Positions 1 through 8,444 of a stretch of 64,000 nt of DNA are shown piece after piece. The number at the start of each line of letters is the position of its first letter. Within the stretch, counting starts at the first letter, position 1. The notes below the pieces were generated by a model that worked only from the letters and a program-made list of their open reading frames with translations, was not told the DNA's origin and made no database searches. The stretch is from Allokutzneria oryzae (GTDB lineage Bacteria; Actinomycetota; Actinomycetes; Mycobacteriales; Pseudonocardiaceae), in the NCBI RefSeq assembly GCF_042429765.1, contig NZ_JBHLZU010000007.1, positions 139,660 to 203,659 on the forward strand, written 5' to 3'. The translations under genes and the position numbers were made by a program.

Positions 1-306
1 GCTGCCGTCGGGCTGCCGCCGGGCCACTTCGGCGGTGGCGTTGCCGCCGGGGAGCAGGGTCGAGGTCAGCGCGAGGTTTCCCTTGCGCAGCGCGGGTTGT
101 CCTTCGCCAGGGGCGAACCGCGGCCCGTCGGCGAGCAGCTTCGCGTAGAACTCGCGGATCAGCGCCGCACCCTGGACCTGGCCGCCGGGGACGGCCAGCA
201 CCGCGTCCGGCTCGTAGAGGGCGACCAGTCCCTCGACGTCGCCCGCGTTGGCCCGCTCGACGAAGAGCCTGCCGAGGTCCTCTGGCTGGCGCGCCCGCTC
301 AGACAT
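1..306 (-). CDS. SnoaL/NTF2-like protein (3' end beyond window)
   Basis: The minus-strand frame starts at an ATG at 306 and runs off the left edge, so only about 102 residues are visible. The N-terminus (MSERARQPEDLGRLFVERAN) followed by a stretch on a two-residue Gly-Asp turn, Leu-Tyr-Glu-Pro-Asp-Ala and a Phe-Tyr-Ala-Lys helix is the usual opening of a SnoaL-like/NTF2-fold protein (cone-shaped alpha+beta barrel, often isomerase, cyclase or ligand-binding). Its start overlaps the stop of the upstream efflux gene by 8 bases (ATGTCTGA), so the two are almost certainly co-transcribed and translationally coupled. The substrate cannot be inferred. Confidence 0.7.
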   Translation of the reverse strand, partial: MSERARQPEDLGRLFVERANAGDVEGLVALYEPDAVLAVPGGQVQGAALIREFYAKLLADGPRFAPGEGQPALRKGNLALTSTLLPGGNATAEVARRQPDGS

Positions 307-1864
307 GGACGACCGGCTCCCCGCTCGACGCACCGCGTCGCAGCAGCGTCGAGATCGCCGCGGCCACGGTCAGCGCGACACCCGCCACCACGAAGGCCAG
401 CGACATGCCGCCGACGAAGGTGACGTTGCTGGCGTGGGTGATGGCGGCGGCCGTCTGCGGCGCGGTGCCCTGCGGGACCACCGCCCCGCCCTGGGCCACC
501 ACGGTCTGCCACTGCGCGACCTGCTCGGCGGTCGGCGTCGGCAGGCCCTCGGCGGTGAACCCCTCGGCGAGGTTCCCGCCGACGTGCCCGGACACCAGCG
601 CACCCAGGATCGCGGTGCCCAGCGAGCCGCCGAACTGGAGCAGCGTCTGCTGCATGCCGCTGGCCACCCCGGCCAGGCTCACCGGCGCGTTGCCGATGAC
701 CGCGTCGGTCGCGCCGACCATGACGACGCCGAGCCCGGCGCCGAGCAGCGTCAGCCACAGCGGCAGCAGCCCGGTCCCGCCGTCGGTGCCCAGGGTCGCC
801 ATGCCGAACATCGCCACCGCCGAGGACACCAGCCCGCCCAGGATCGGCAGGCGCAGGCCGAACCGGTCGAACAGGCGGCTGGCCAGCGGTGGGCCGACGG
901 CCAGCAGCGCGGTCAGCGGCAGCAGCTGGAGCCCGGCCTCCAGCGCGGTGAAGCCGTGCACGCCCTGCACGTAGAAGGTCAGGAAGAACATCGAGCCGAA
1001 CATCGCCAGCGCCATGATCAACATCACCACGGTGCCGACGGACAGCGGGACCGACCGGAACATGCTCATCGGCATCAGCGGCTGCGGGGCGCGCAGCTGC
1101 CACAGCACGAACAGCACGCCGACCACCAGGCCGCCCAGTCCTGGCACCAGGGTCGCCGACGAGGTCCAGCCGTGCTCGGGGGCGAGCACCAGCGCCAGCA
1201 CCATGCCGGAGGTGGACAGCGTCAGCAGCGCGACACCGGGCAGGTCGAAGGCGGAGGCGGAGTCGGTCGGCCGGTTCGCGGGCAGGTACTTCACGCCGAG
1301 GGCCAGCGCGAGCGCGCCGACCGGCAGGTTGACGAAGAACGCCGCCTGCCAGCTGAACGCCGAGACCAGCAGCCCGCCCACGATCGGCCCGGCAGCGGCG
1401 GACGCCCCGATCAGGCCGGAGAACATCCCGAGCGCCCGGTTGAGCAGGTTCTCCGGGAACGCCGCGCGGAGCATGCCGAGCGCGGCGGGCATCAGCGCCG
1501 CTCCGAACGCGCCCTGCACCACCCGGAAGGCGATGAGCATGCCGGTGCCGACGGACAGCCCGATGGCGACCGAGGAGAGCGTGAACCCGGCGACGCCGAC
1601 CAGGTAGAGCCGCCGGTGCCCGAACCGGTCGCCGAGCTTGCCGGCGGTGATCAGGCAGACCGCGAGGCCGAGCAGGTAGCCGTGGGTGACCCACTGCAGC
1701 TCGGCGAGCGAGGCGCCGAGGCTGTTGCCGATCGCCGGGTTGGCGACGGCGACGATGGTGCCGTCCAGCGCCACCATCATGACGCCGAACGCGATCACCA
1801 CCAGGCTGCGCCACGGGTTCTCCTGTGGTGCTGTTGTCGGTTGGGTGGCGCTGGCGACGGACAC
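299..1864 (-). CDS. DHA2-family (EmrB/QacA-like) MFS efflux transporter
   Basis: Integral membrane drug:H+ antiporter-type protein of about 520 residues. The length and number of hydrophobic segments fit the 14-TM DHA2 family. Visible family marks are an N-terminal segment with LDGTIVAVANPAI, the motif-A loop GKLGDRFGHRR, a RVVQGAFGAALMPAALGM helix and a motif-C-like GASAAAGPIVGG. I prefer the GTG at 1864 because a GAGGAG Shine-Dalgarno lies 6 bases upstream; an ATG at 1924 in the same frame would add 20 polar residues with no ribosome site. It is divergent from the flavin monooxygenase gene at 2029 and overlaps the SnoaL-like gene downstream. No dedicated regulator is adjacent and the substrate is unknown. 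Confidence 0.88.
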   Translation of the reverse strand: MSVASATQPTTAPQENPWRSLVVIAFGVMMVALDGTIVAVANPAIGNSLGASLAELQWVTHGYLLGLAVCLITAGKLGDRFGHRRLYLVGVAGFTLSSVAIGLSVGTGMLIAFRVVQGAFGAALMPAALGMLRAAFPENLLNRALGMFSGLIGASAAAGPIVGGLLVSAFSWQAAFFVNLPVGALALALGVKYLPANRPTDSASAFDLPGVALLTLSTSGMVLALVLAPEHGWTSSATLVPGLGGLVVGVLFVLWQLRAPQPLMPMSMFRSVPLSVGTVVMLIMALAMFGSMFFLTFYVQGVHGFTALEAGLQLLPLTALLAVGPPLASRLFDRFGLRLPILGGLVSSAVAMFGMATLGTDGGTGLLPLWLTLLGAGLGVVMVGATDAVIGNAPVSLAGVASGMQQTLLQFGGSLGTAILGALVSGHVGGNLAEGFTAEGLPTPTAEQVAQWQTVVAQGGAVVPQGTAPQTAAAITHASNVTFVGGMSLAFVVAGVALTVAAAISTLLRRGASSGEPVVHV

Positions 1865-2028
1865 GGCTCTCCTCTGTGTGGGATGGGTGGTGCGGGACCG
1901 GGTGCTGACACCCGCCGGGATCATGACACCGAGGTCTGACAGTCAACCCCGACGAGCGCGCGGACGGCACCGTTTTTCGACAAGGGCGAACCCGGGAATC
2001 CCCGAGCGTTCCAGGCGTTGGGACAGAG

Positions 2029-3036
2029 GTGACGCTTCCCTCCCGGATCTCCGTGCTCGACCGCTCGCTGCTGCGCCAGGGTGGCGACTCGGGCGAGGCG
2101 CTGCGCGCGACCGTCCGCTTCGCCAAGCAGGCGGAGGCGCTGGGCTACCACCGCTTCTGGGTCGCCGAGCACCACAGCGTGCCGGGCGTCGCCGGGTCGG
2201 CGCCGACGGTGCTCGCCTCCGCGGTGGCCGCGGCGACCTCGCGGATCCGGGTCGGCACCGGGGGCGTGATGCTGCCCAACCACCAGCCCCTGGTCGTCGC
2301 GGAGCAGTTCGGCGTGCTGGAGTCGCTGTTCCCGGGCCGGGTCGACATGGGACTGGGCCGCTCGGTCGGCTTCACCTCCGGCATCCGCCGTGCCCTCGGC
2401 CGCGACAAGTCCGACGCGGAGCGGTTCCCCGAGCACCTCGCCGAGCTCCTGGGCTACTTCACCGGGGAGAACGGCGGCGGTGTCCACGCCAACCCGGCGG
2501 AGGGCCTGCGCGTGCCGCCGTTCCTGCTCGCCACGGGCGCGGGCGCCGACACCGCGGCGGACTTCGGGCTGCCGCTGGTGATCGCGGGAGCGCGCGGCCA
2601 GGACGAGCTCGTGCGCTCGGTCGAGCGCTACCGCGAACGGTTCCGCCCGTCGCCGTGGTCCCCCACCCCGTACGTGGTGGTGTCCGCCACGGTCGCGGTC
2701 GCGGAGACCACGGAGGACGCGCGGCGGCTGCTGGTCTCGGAGGCGTGGTCCACGGCGTACTCGCAGACCCACGGCGTGTTCCCGCCGCTGGCGCACCCCG
2801 ACGACGTGCTCGGCGCGGACATGACCGCGCGGGAGCAGGAGCTGTTCGAGCGCGCCATGCGCGACCAGATCCACGGCACCGCACCGGAGGTGGCGTCAGC
2901 GCTGGAGAAGCTCGTCCACCGCACGGCCGCCGACGAGATCATGGTGACCACCAACGGCTTCGACCGCGACCGGGTCCTCGACTCCTACCGCCGTCTCTCC
3001 CGCCTGGCCGACCTGAACCACCTCGTCGACGCCTAG
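2029..3036 (+). CDS. Luciferase-like (LLM) flavin-dependent oxidoreductase
   Basis: 335 residues, the usual length for single-component-type bacterial luciferase-like monooxygenases (F420 or FMN dependent). Characteristic features are a helix with YHRFWVAEHHS near residue 45, the VGTGGVMLPNHQPL strand (about residues 78-92), a LFPGRVDMGLGRS segment and a C-terminal IHGTAPEVASALEKL stretch typical of the MsnO8-like subgroup. The start is a GTG at 2029; the ribosome site is weak (gacagag). The gene stands alone, divergent from the efflux gene and convergent with the AraC regulator, with the first palindromic repeat between their 3' ends. Substrate unknown. Confidence 0.88.
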   Translation: MTLPSRISVLDRSLLRQGGDSGEALRATVRFAKQAEALGYHRFWVAEHHSVPGVAGSAPTVLASAVAAATSRIRVGTGGVMLPNHQPLVVAEQFGVLESLFPGRVDMGLGRSVGFTSGIRRALGRDKSDAERFPEHLAELLGYFTGENGGGVHANPAEGLRVPPFLLATGAGADTAADFGLPLVIAGARGQDELVRSVERYRERFRPSPWSPTPYVVVSATVAVAETTEDARRLLVSEAWSTAYSQTHGVFPPLAHPDDVLGADMTAREQELFERAMRDQIHGTAPEVASALEKLVHRTAADEIMVTTNGFDRDRVLDSYRRLSRLADLNHLVDA

Positions 3037-3067
3037 CCGCTCTCCCGCACACCGCCCGAGCCCGTTC

Positions 3068-3160
3068 GCGCGGCCAAGGTTTTCGCGTTTTGTCACCTTG
3101 ATGCGAAATGGGAGCGCTCTTTCTCGCATCAAGGTGACAAAACGCGAGGTGACGTGCGCG
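3068..3160 (+). repeat. Composite palindromic repeat, copy 1 (short form)
   Basis: A perfect 24-bp inverted repeat (3083-3106 and 3124-3147, arm core GTTTTGTCACCTTGATGC) encloses a 17-base loop containing GAGCGCTC. The left flank GCGCGGCCAAGGTTTT is shared with the other copies; the G-rich tail seen in copies 2-5 is missing or reduced to a few bases. It sits between the convergent 3' ends of the LLM and AraC genes, where it could also terminate transcription. Confidence 0.9.
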
Positions 3161-3224
3161 TGTGGCGCTGCGCGGTTCCTCCTCGATGCTGGCCGGGGAC
3201 GGCACGGCGTGGTGGGGCGGGGAT

Positions 3225-4010
3225 CTACGAGCAGGAGGACGCCGCCGGGCGGTCCAGGGGGACGATGCGGGCTCCCGCCGCGAAGAAGGCGGTCGCGGTG
3301 AGGCCGAACATCGCGTGGAAGGTGTCGCTGAAGTGGCCGGGAGAGGCGAACCCCGCGTCCGTGGAGGCCCTGGTGAGGCTGTGTCCCTCGCGGACCGACT
3401 CGGCGACGCGCAGCATCCGCGCCCACAGCCGGTAGCGCCGGAAGCTGGTCTCGGTGCTCGCCGAGAACAGGTGCAGGAACCGCGAGGTGGACAGGTTCGC
3501 CTCCGCCGCGAGCCGGGCGGCGCTGAGCTCGGCCGCGGGGTCGGCGCGGATGGCACGCATGGCCGCGACGATCCGCTCGTCGATCCGCCCGGCCGCGCCG
3601 CCGCGAAGGAAGTCCAGCAGCCACAACGGATCCGGCACCGGTGTCCGGTCCAGGTACCGGATCAGCGACGACTCGTCGCGATGTCCACAGTGGATGGACG
3701 AGTGGTGCTCGGTCATCCTGGACCGCACCCCGTCCGCCCGGTCCAGGTAGCAGAACAGCATTCGTCCGCGCTCGGCCACGATCCGGTGCGGTGTCCGCGC
3801 GGTGACCAGGGCGCTGCGGACCCGGCGCTCACCGGTCTCCCCCGCGCGCAGGCCGAACGGGGCGTCGACGCCGAGTGCGAAGCAGTGCACGGAACCGGAG
3901 TGGGTGTCCAGCCGCAACGACGGGCCCAGGTAGAGCGCGTGCCCCGGCCACAGCCACAGCGTCGCCTCCCCTGCGGGACAGCACGTTTCTGGAAGCGCCC
4001 CGTTGTCCAC
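3225..4010 (-). CDS. AraC-family transcriptional regulator
   Basis: About 261 residues. The N-terminal half has a cupin-like sensing-domain pattern (WLWPGHALYLGPSLRLDTHS, then a histidine-rich patch HHSSIHCGH). The C-terminal half is a clear AraC/XylS double helix-turn-helix: first HTH around LSAARLAAEANLSTSRFLHLF, second around SLTRASTDAGFASPGHFSDT followed by FHAMFGLTATAFF. The start is uncertain: I chose the GTG at 4010, just before the cupin strand. A GTG at 4055 would almost touch the divergent ATG at 4059, and no in-frame ATG precedes the sensing domain. It probably controls itself and/or the divergent membrane protein gene. Confidence 0.8.
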   Translation of the reverse strand: MDNGALPETCCPAGEATLWLWPGHALYLGPSLRLDTHSGSVHCFALGVDAPFGLRAGETGERRVRSALVTARTPHRIVAERGRMLFCYLDRADGVRSRMTEHHSSIHCGHRDESSLIRYLDRTPVPDPLWLLDFLRGGAAGRIDERIVAAMRAIRADPAAELSAARLAAEANLSTSRFLHLFSASTETSFRRYRLWARMLRVAESVREGHSLTRASTDAGFASPGHFSDTFHAMFGLTATAFFAAGARIVPLDRPAASSCS

Positions 4011-4058
4011 GGAGGCGATGATCGCAGACGTCAGGCCGAGGAAGGGAAAGGACACCGA

Positions 4059-4448
4059 ATGCGACTGGAACGAGTCGGGCGATCGCTTCTCGCGGTGGCG
4101 GGGCTGATCAACGCCGCTCCCGCCGTCGGCGCGGTCTCGGTGGCGTTCGCGCGTTCCACCTACGGGGTCGAGATCGCCGGTCCCGACATGGAGGTCCTGT
4201 TCCGCCATCGCGCGCTGCTGCTCGGCATCGTGGGCACGACCCTGGTCGTCGCCGCGCTGCGCCCGGGACCGCGCGCGGCCGCGATCACCGCCAACGCGGT
4301 CAGCATGGGCGGTTTCCTCGTCCTGGCGCTGGCCAACCCCCCGGTGAACGCGGAGCTCACCAAGGTGGCGTGGATCGACGCCGCCGGCCTGCTGGTGCTG
4401 GCCGCCGGAGCGGTCGCGTCGCGGCGGCGGCCGGATCCCGCCCCGTGA
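4059..4448 (+). CDS. Small four-helix membrane protein, function unknown
   Basis: 129 residues with about four hydrophobic segments (roughly residues 8-30, 49-66, 72-92, 103-122) and a short Arg-rich C-terminal tail, so an integral membrane protein of the plasma membrane. AAAGGA six bases before the ATG supports the start. It resembles a family of small actinobacterial membrane proteins of unknown role, in which a conserved RHRALLxGIVG segment sits in the second helix. It is divergent from the AraC gene, which makes it a candidate target. No catalytic motif seen. Confidence 0.6.
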   Translation: MRLERVGRSLLAVAGLINAAPAVGAVSVAFARSTYGVEIAGPDMEVLFRHRALLLGIVGTTLVVAALRPGPRAAAITANAVSMGGFLVLALANPPVNAELTKVAWIDAAGLLVLAAGAVASRRRPDPAP

Positions 4449-4652
4449 TCCCCCGGCCCGCTCCCCCGGCAAAAGCCGGTGCGCGTCGCGCGTTCGGCGC
4501 GTTTGGCGCGGTCGCCGTCTCCTTGCGTGACCCGGAGCCGCTCGGCGGGCCACCTCCTCGGCCGAGGCGGCGGCCCTGATCAGCCGACGCGCGGGCCGCC
4601 CGGCGCCTAGCAAGATCATCACCAGGTATCCCGACTTGGTGGAGGAGCGCGC

Positions 4653-5741
4653 ATGAGGACCGGGGATCACCAGGCGCTCGGCGGTACGCGGTTGATCATG
4701 GCGGCCGCGACGTCGGTGACGGCGTTCCTCGCCGAGGTCCCGCTCGGCGAACCGGTGTTGCTGCACAGCTGGCACGACTTCGCCGCACTGTCCACAAGCG
4801 ACACCGGTGCGTCGTACCTCCCGGACGCGGCTAGGGGGTTCTTCCTCAACGGCGGCACGTCCGCCTACGTCATCGGCGTCGGCGGGGAGTCCAGTCGGGT
4901 CGCGCGGTACACCGCGGGGCTGGCCGAGCTGGAGGTGATCCCCGAGGTGCGGATCGTGGTCGCCCCGGACCTGTGGAGCTCACCGGAGGACGCTCCCGTG
5001 GTCGCCAGGGCGATCGCCCGGCACTGCGCGGCCCTGGGCAACCGCATGGCGGTGCTCCACACCGATCGAGGACTGTCCCCCGCCGATGCCGTGAAGGTGC
5101 CCTCCGAGCTCGGACTGGACGAGCACGTGGCCCAGTTCCTCACCCTCTACTACCCGTGGATCACCTCCGGCGGCACGGGACGCGCGGCGCCCGCGACGGG
5201 TCACGTCGCAGGCGCCTGGGCGCGTTCGGACACCCGGGGCGGCGTGCAGAAGGCGCCCGCGAACGAGAACCTGACCACGGTCGTCTCCCTTGAGCGCAAG
5301 CTGACCGACGCCGAGCAGGGTCCGCTCAACGCCATCGGGCTGAACTGCCTCCGCAGCTTCTCGGGGCGAGACGCGCTGATCTGGGGCGCGCGCACGCTGT
5401 CGAGCGACATCGCCTGGCGCTACGTGAACGTCCGCCGGACCGCCAACCACCTCTGGGAGTCGATCCGGGCCGGCACCCGCTGGGCGGCTTTCGAGCCGAA
5501 CGACCACCGGCTGTGGGCGTCGTTGCGCCACACCACCACCGCGTTCCTGGCGGGCCAGTGGCGCGCGGGCGTGGTGAAGGGGCGCACGGTGGACGACGCG
5601 TTCTCGGTCATCTGCGACGAGAGCAACAACACCGCCGAGAGCGCGAAGGTGGTCATCGACGTCGGGGTGGCCATCATCCGCCCGGCGGAGTACGTGACCT
5701 TCCGGGTCGTACAGAGGTCCCTGACCGAGCAGCCGGTTTGA
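4653..5741 (+). CDS. Orphan contractile-tail sheath protein
   Basis: 362 residues. The middle carries FFLNGGTSAYVIGVGG and later PANENLTTVVSLERKLTD, INAxGLNCLRSF-like, WGARTLSSDIAWRYVNVRRTANHLWESI and a C-terminal segment on VICDESNNT, the classic order of the phage T4-like/extracellular-contractile-injection sheath domains (sheath subtilisin-like and C-terminal domain). The ATG at 4653 has a GGAGGAG site five bases upstream. No tube, baseplate, spike, AAA ATPase or capsid gene lies on either side, so it is isolated from any visible prophage or injection system. At 362 residues it is on the short side for a sheath. Fold assignment firm, function unknown. Confidence 0.82.
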   Translation: MRTGDHQALGGTRLIMAAATSVTAFLAEVPLGEPVLLHSWHDFAALSTSDTGASYLPDAARGFFLNGGTSAYVIGVGGESSRVARYTAGLAELEVIPEVRIVVAPDLWSSPEDAPVVARAIARHCAALGNRMAVLHTDRGLSPADAVKVPSELGLDEHVAQFLTLYYPWITSGGTGRAAPATGHVAGAWARSDTRGGVQKAPANENLTTVVSLERKLTDAEQGPLNAIGLNCLRSFSGRDALIWGARTLSSDIAWRYVNVRRTANHLWESIRAGTRWAAFEPNDHRLWASLRHTTTAFLAGQWRAGVVKGRTVDDAFSVICDESNNTAESAKVVIDVGVAIIRPAEYVTFRVVQRSLTEQPV

Positions 5742-5847
5742 CCCCTCCCCCACGCGGAACACATGTTCGGGTGACTTCGCCGACCCGCTGTTCCGCGGTT
5801 AGCGTGTGGCCTTTGGCGGACTCGCTACGTGCCTGGGAGGGCCTGAC

Positions 5848-6234
5848 ATGGCCAGTAAGTTCACCGAGCTCGCGATCGACTGCGCCGATCCCGGCGGTCT
5901 CGCCCGGTTCTGGTGCTCCGTCCTCGGCTACGAGGTGCAGTACGAGGACGACGAGATTGTCACGATCGGCTCCCCTGCGGTGCCTGAAGGCAAGAACCGC
6001 CCTGGCCCAGTGCCACCGACGTTGACGTTCGCGCGCGTTCCCGAGGGCAAGACCGTCAAGAACAGGCTCCACATCGACGTCAACCCAACCGACAGGGAGC
6101 AGGACGAAGAGGTCCGTCGCCTGCTCGACCTGGGTGCTCGACACGCCGACGTCGGCCAAGGCGAAGAGAGCTGGGTCGTGCTCGTCGACCCGGAGGGCAA
6201 CGAGTTCTGCGTCCTTGCGACACGCTGCCCCTGA
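5848..6234 (+). CDS. VOC-family (glyoxalase-like) protein
   Basis: 128 residues with a vicinal-oxygen-chelate pattern: N-terminal FTELAIDCADPGGLARFWCSV, central RLHIDVN strand (metal/ligand His) and a C-terminal WVVLVDPEGNEFCVL strand. This is the usual architecture of the glyoxalase-like domain in actinobacterial single-domain proteins. The GGGAGG site seven bases before the ATG at 5848 supports the start; an in-frame ATG at 5806 lacks a site. Single gene after the tail-sheath gene, same strand, 100-base gap. Possible roles are small-molecule modification or drug binding; none can be chosen. Confidence 0.82.
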   Translation: MASKFTELAIDCADPGGLARFWCSVLGYEVQYEDDEIVTIGSPAVPEGKNRPGPVPPTLTFARVPEGKTVKNRLHIDVNPTDREQDEEVRRLLDLGARHADVGQGEESWVVLVDPEGNEFCVLATRCP

Positions 6235-6540
6235 TCGGAGGCCGCACACCGCGCCAGGCCACCTTCCGACGGAGGGTCCCGGTCCGAGCAAGATCACACT
6301 CTGCCGACGTATCGACCGGACGACTGCGCGGCTGGGCGCCGAGCCGGTGGCGATCACGACGGGTTCCGGCGGCGGTGGGCGCGGTCACCGCTGGCCGCCG
6401 CCAGGACTGCCGTGCGGGCGGCACCGACCCAGGCCGCGAACGTGATCACCGACCAGGCCACCCGCTAGCGCCCGTCCCGATCCCCCGAGCTGGCGCCGCC
6501 CCCGTACCCCGGTACCCCCGTACCCCCGTGCCCGCGTCGG

Positions 6541-6752
6541 CTGGCTGGCGTGGTCGAGGTTTTCGCGTTTTGTCACCTTGATGCGAAATGGGAGCGCTCT
6601 TTCGCGCATCAAGGTGACAAAACGCGGAATGAGGGGCACGTGGGTGGAGGGCGCCAAGGGGGTGGAGGGCGCCAAGGGGGGAGGGCGCTAGGGGGTGGAG
6701 GGCGCCAAGGGGGGTGGTGAGGTGGTGGTGTTACGTGCAGGACACGACCTGG
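6541..6752 (+). repeat. Composite palindromic repeat, copy 2 (full form)
   Basis: Occupies most of the gene-free stretch 6235-6948. It begins with GGCGTGGTCGAGGTTTT, then a perfect 22-bp inverted repeat (6564-6585 and 6605-6626) around a loop with GAGCGCTC, then GAATGAGGGGCACGTGGG. Four imperfect units of about 18 bases follow (core GTGGAGGGCGCCAAG, 6642-6714), and it ends in the terminal motif ACGTGCAGGACACGACCTGG (6733-6752). I see no convincing gene elsewhere in 6235-6948. Confidence 0.85.
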
Positions 6753-6948
6753 GCGCGGGCTCGGGCGGGCGGCGAGACCCGGGTGCTCATCCGCGGCGGG
6801 CGGGTCGTCTTCGTCAACGTCGCGGACGAGAACGGCATGGCCGACGTGTTGTGCGCCAAGGGAATCCTCGTCCGCTGCTGGTGCGCGGAGTGGTGCAGCG
6901 GCAGGACGGCGCCGTGGGACTGCCCATCAGCACCTACGATTCGCGGGT

Positions 6949-7449
6949 GTGGAGGAGACGTTCCCGCATCGGCCGGTACGCGGCGTCTCGGTGCGCTATG
7001 GCACGGTGGCCAACTGCTTCCCCGACTTCGTGTCGTTCAGCCTGGACTTCGAGCCGCTCGCCGACGGGCGCGCCGGGTACGAGTTCGTCAGCGACCTCGA
7101 TTACGGGTTCGACGAGTACTCGCACGAGCTGCACGCGGAGTGCGCACCCGCGATCAGCCAGGGCGTGCTCCTGAACCTCAGCGGAGCGCCCCAGTCCCCG
7201 AACCAGCTCACGGTCGACGTGGACACCGGGTCGCTCCCGGTCGGCAGGCTCGACAACACCGAAGGCGGTCCGCTCCTCGCGGTCCGCGTGGTGCTCACCC
7301 GCGTCCGCTACCACCTCGTGGACTCCGCGAGTGCCACTCACCGGTACGCCGGGTGGCGCGCCGCCCACAAGGCGCGGTGCGCGCTCTTCGGCACGACACC
7401 GGATCCGGATCACAAGGACTGGACGACCGCCGTTCCCGGCACGAGCTGA
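6949..7449 (+). CDS. Hypothetical protein, weakly EF-G domain IV-like
   Basis: 166 residues, start taken at GTG 6949; no strong ribosome site. No signal peptide or membrane segment. The segment LLAVRVVLTRVRYHLVDSAS followed by an Ala-rich helix (RYAGWRAAHKARCALF) resembles the conserved beta strand, VDS turn and helix of elongation factor G domain IV. The region before it (FVSDLDYGFDEYSHELHAEC, then AISQGVLLN) is where EF-G has its dimorphic helix. It has no GTPase domain, so it would be a stand-alone domain of this fold. This is a resemblance by eye only; the function is not known. Confidence 0.55.
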   Translation: MEETFPHRPVRGVSVRYGTVANCFPDFVSFSLDFEPLADGRAGYEFVSDLDYGFDEYSHELHAECAPAISQGVLLNLSGAPQSPNQLTVDVDTGSLPVGRLDNTEGGPLLAVRVVLTRVRYHLVDSASATHRYAGWRAAHKARCALFGTTPDPDHKDWTTAVPGTS

Positions 7450-7467
7450 CAACGCGGGCACCTGGTA

Positions 7468-7481
7468 CCCAGATATCTGGG
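7468..7481. promoter_or_regulatory. Perfect 14-bp palindrome, possible operator
   Basis: CCCAGATATCTGGG is a perfect palindrome in the 258-base gap between the hypothetical gene ending at 7449 and the EF-hand gene starting at 7708. It could bind a dimeric regulator or be a chance restriction-like palindrome. The rest of the gap shows nothing clear. Confidence 0.35.
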
Positions 7482-7707
7482 AACCCGTTGGGGCATAGGC
7501 AGATGACTGCCACTCTGGGCGACCCGAGCCGCCCGGCCGAACACTCCTTCCGCCGGGTTTCCCACCCCCGAACCGGGACGATCACCATGAGTGAGCGGCC
7601 GGGGACGCAGTGCCACCGCTTGGCGCAGTGACGGCGTGTTCCCGGAGCCGGTAAGCCGATAACGGGCCCGCGCAGGGCGGGACGACAGTGCCAAGGCGAG
7701 GATTCCG

Positions 7708-8202
7708 ATGCCCACAAGCCTGCAACAGCACCGGCTCACCAGAGAGTTCAACCGGTACGACGTCGACGGCGACGGCACGATCGACCAGACGGACATCGAC
7801 GGCGTAGTGCAGTCCCTGTGCAGTGCGCACCGGGTGGTCCCGGGCTCGCCGGCATGGCGGGAGATCACCAGCCGGGCGAACAGACTGTGGTACGACCTCA
7901 TAGGACACCTCGACGACGACGGCGACAGGACGGTCAGCCGCGAGGAGTGGGTCGCCGCGCACGACCGCCCCGGGTTCATCGACGCCGTCGCCATCCCGTT
8001 GGCACGCTTCGCCTTCGAGATCGGGGACGCGGACCAGGACGGCAGGATGTCGCTGAACGAGTGGATGATCTCGCACACGGTCTTCGGATCGAACCAGCTG
8101 GAAGCCCTTGAGAGCTTCCAGTCCCTGGACGAGGACGGCGACGGGTACGTCACCGCCGACGAGCACGCCGCCGCGGTCGCGAGGTTCTACTCGGAGCAGT
8201 GA
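7708..8202 (+). CDS. Four-EF-hand calcium-binding protein (calerythrin-like)
   Basis: 164 residues with four canonical or near-canonical 12-residue EF-hand loops: residues 18-29 (DVDGDGTIDQTD), 69-80 (DDDGDRTVSREE), 107-118 (DADQDGRMSLNE) and 141-152 (DEDGDGYVTADE). Loops 1, 3 and 4 have Asp/Glu at the usual ligand positions; loop 2 has Arg at position 6, which normally is Gly. Length and loop spacing match calerythrin, the actinobacterial sarcoplasmic calcium-binding-protein-like cytosolic Ca2+ buffer/sensor. No signal peptide or membrane segment. Stand-alone gene with a strong hairpin downstream. Confidence 0.9.
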   Translation: MPTSLQQHRLTREFNRYDVDGDGTIDQTDIDGVVQSLCSAHRVVPGSPAWREITSRANRLWYDLIGHLDDDGDRTVSREEWVAAHDRPGFIDAVAIPLARFAFEIGDADQDGRMSLNEWMISHTVFGSNQLEALESFQSLDEDGDGYVTADEHAAAVARFYSEQ

Positions 8203-8325
8203 CCCGGGAACCGGTGCGACCGAGAAAACCAGCGCCCCGGACCCACTACACAGCAACGGTTTCGCTGTGTCCATAGTGGACTTCCGCGGCGACGGGACTC
8301 GGCATCTCCTGCCGGTTCGCCACCT

Positions 8326-8359
8326 GCCGCCGTGAGCGACTCGGGGCGCTCACGGCGGC
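8326..8359 (+). terminator. Strong hairpin after the EF-hand gene
   Basis: A perfect 13-bp stem (GCCGCCGTGAGCG, 8326-8338, with 8347-8359) and an 8-base loop, without a T-tract, as is common in actinobacteria. A smaller 7-bp stem (ACACAGC/GCTGTGT) lies at 8248-8270. Confidence 0.6.
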
Positions 8360-8444
8360 GCTCGGCGGAGAACACGGTTGGGACCGGTCCCGAGGCGGCG
8401 TCCCTATCCTCGCGGCGGCAATCCTTTCGAGGAACGGGGTATGC

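Noticed and set aside
248..1939. Long plus-strand open frame opposite the efflux gene
   Set aside because: It is composed of Arg, His, Gln and Asp-rich text with no fold, and is the high-GC shadow of the minus-strand MFS transporter, whose membrane motifs are clear.
4653..5741. Prophage at 4.6-6.2 kb
   Set aside because: Only one phage-like gene is present, with no integrase, att-like repeats or other structural genes.
6714..7631. 305-residue plus-strand open frame spanning the repeat tail and the 166-residue gene
   Set aside because: Its start lies in the G-rich minisatellite and most of it reads 6949-7449 in another frame; the 166-residue frame has the more natural composition.
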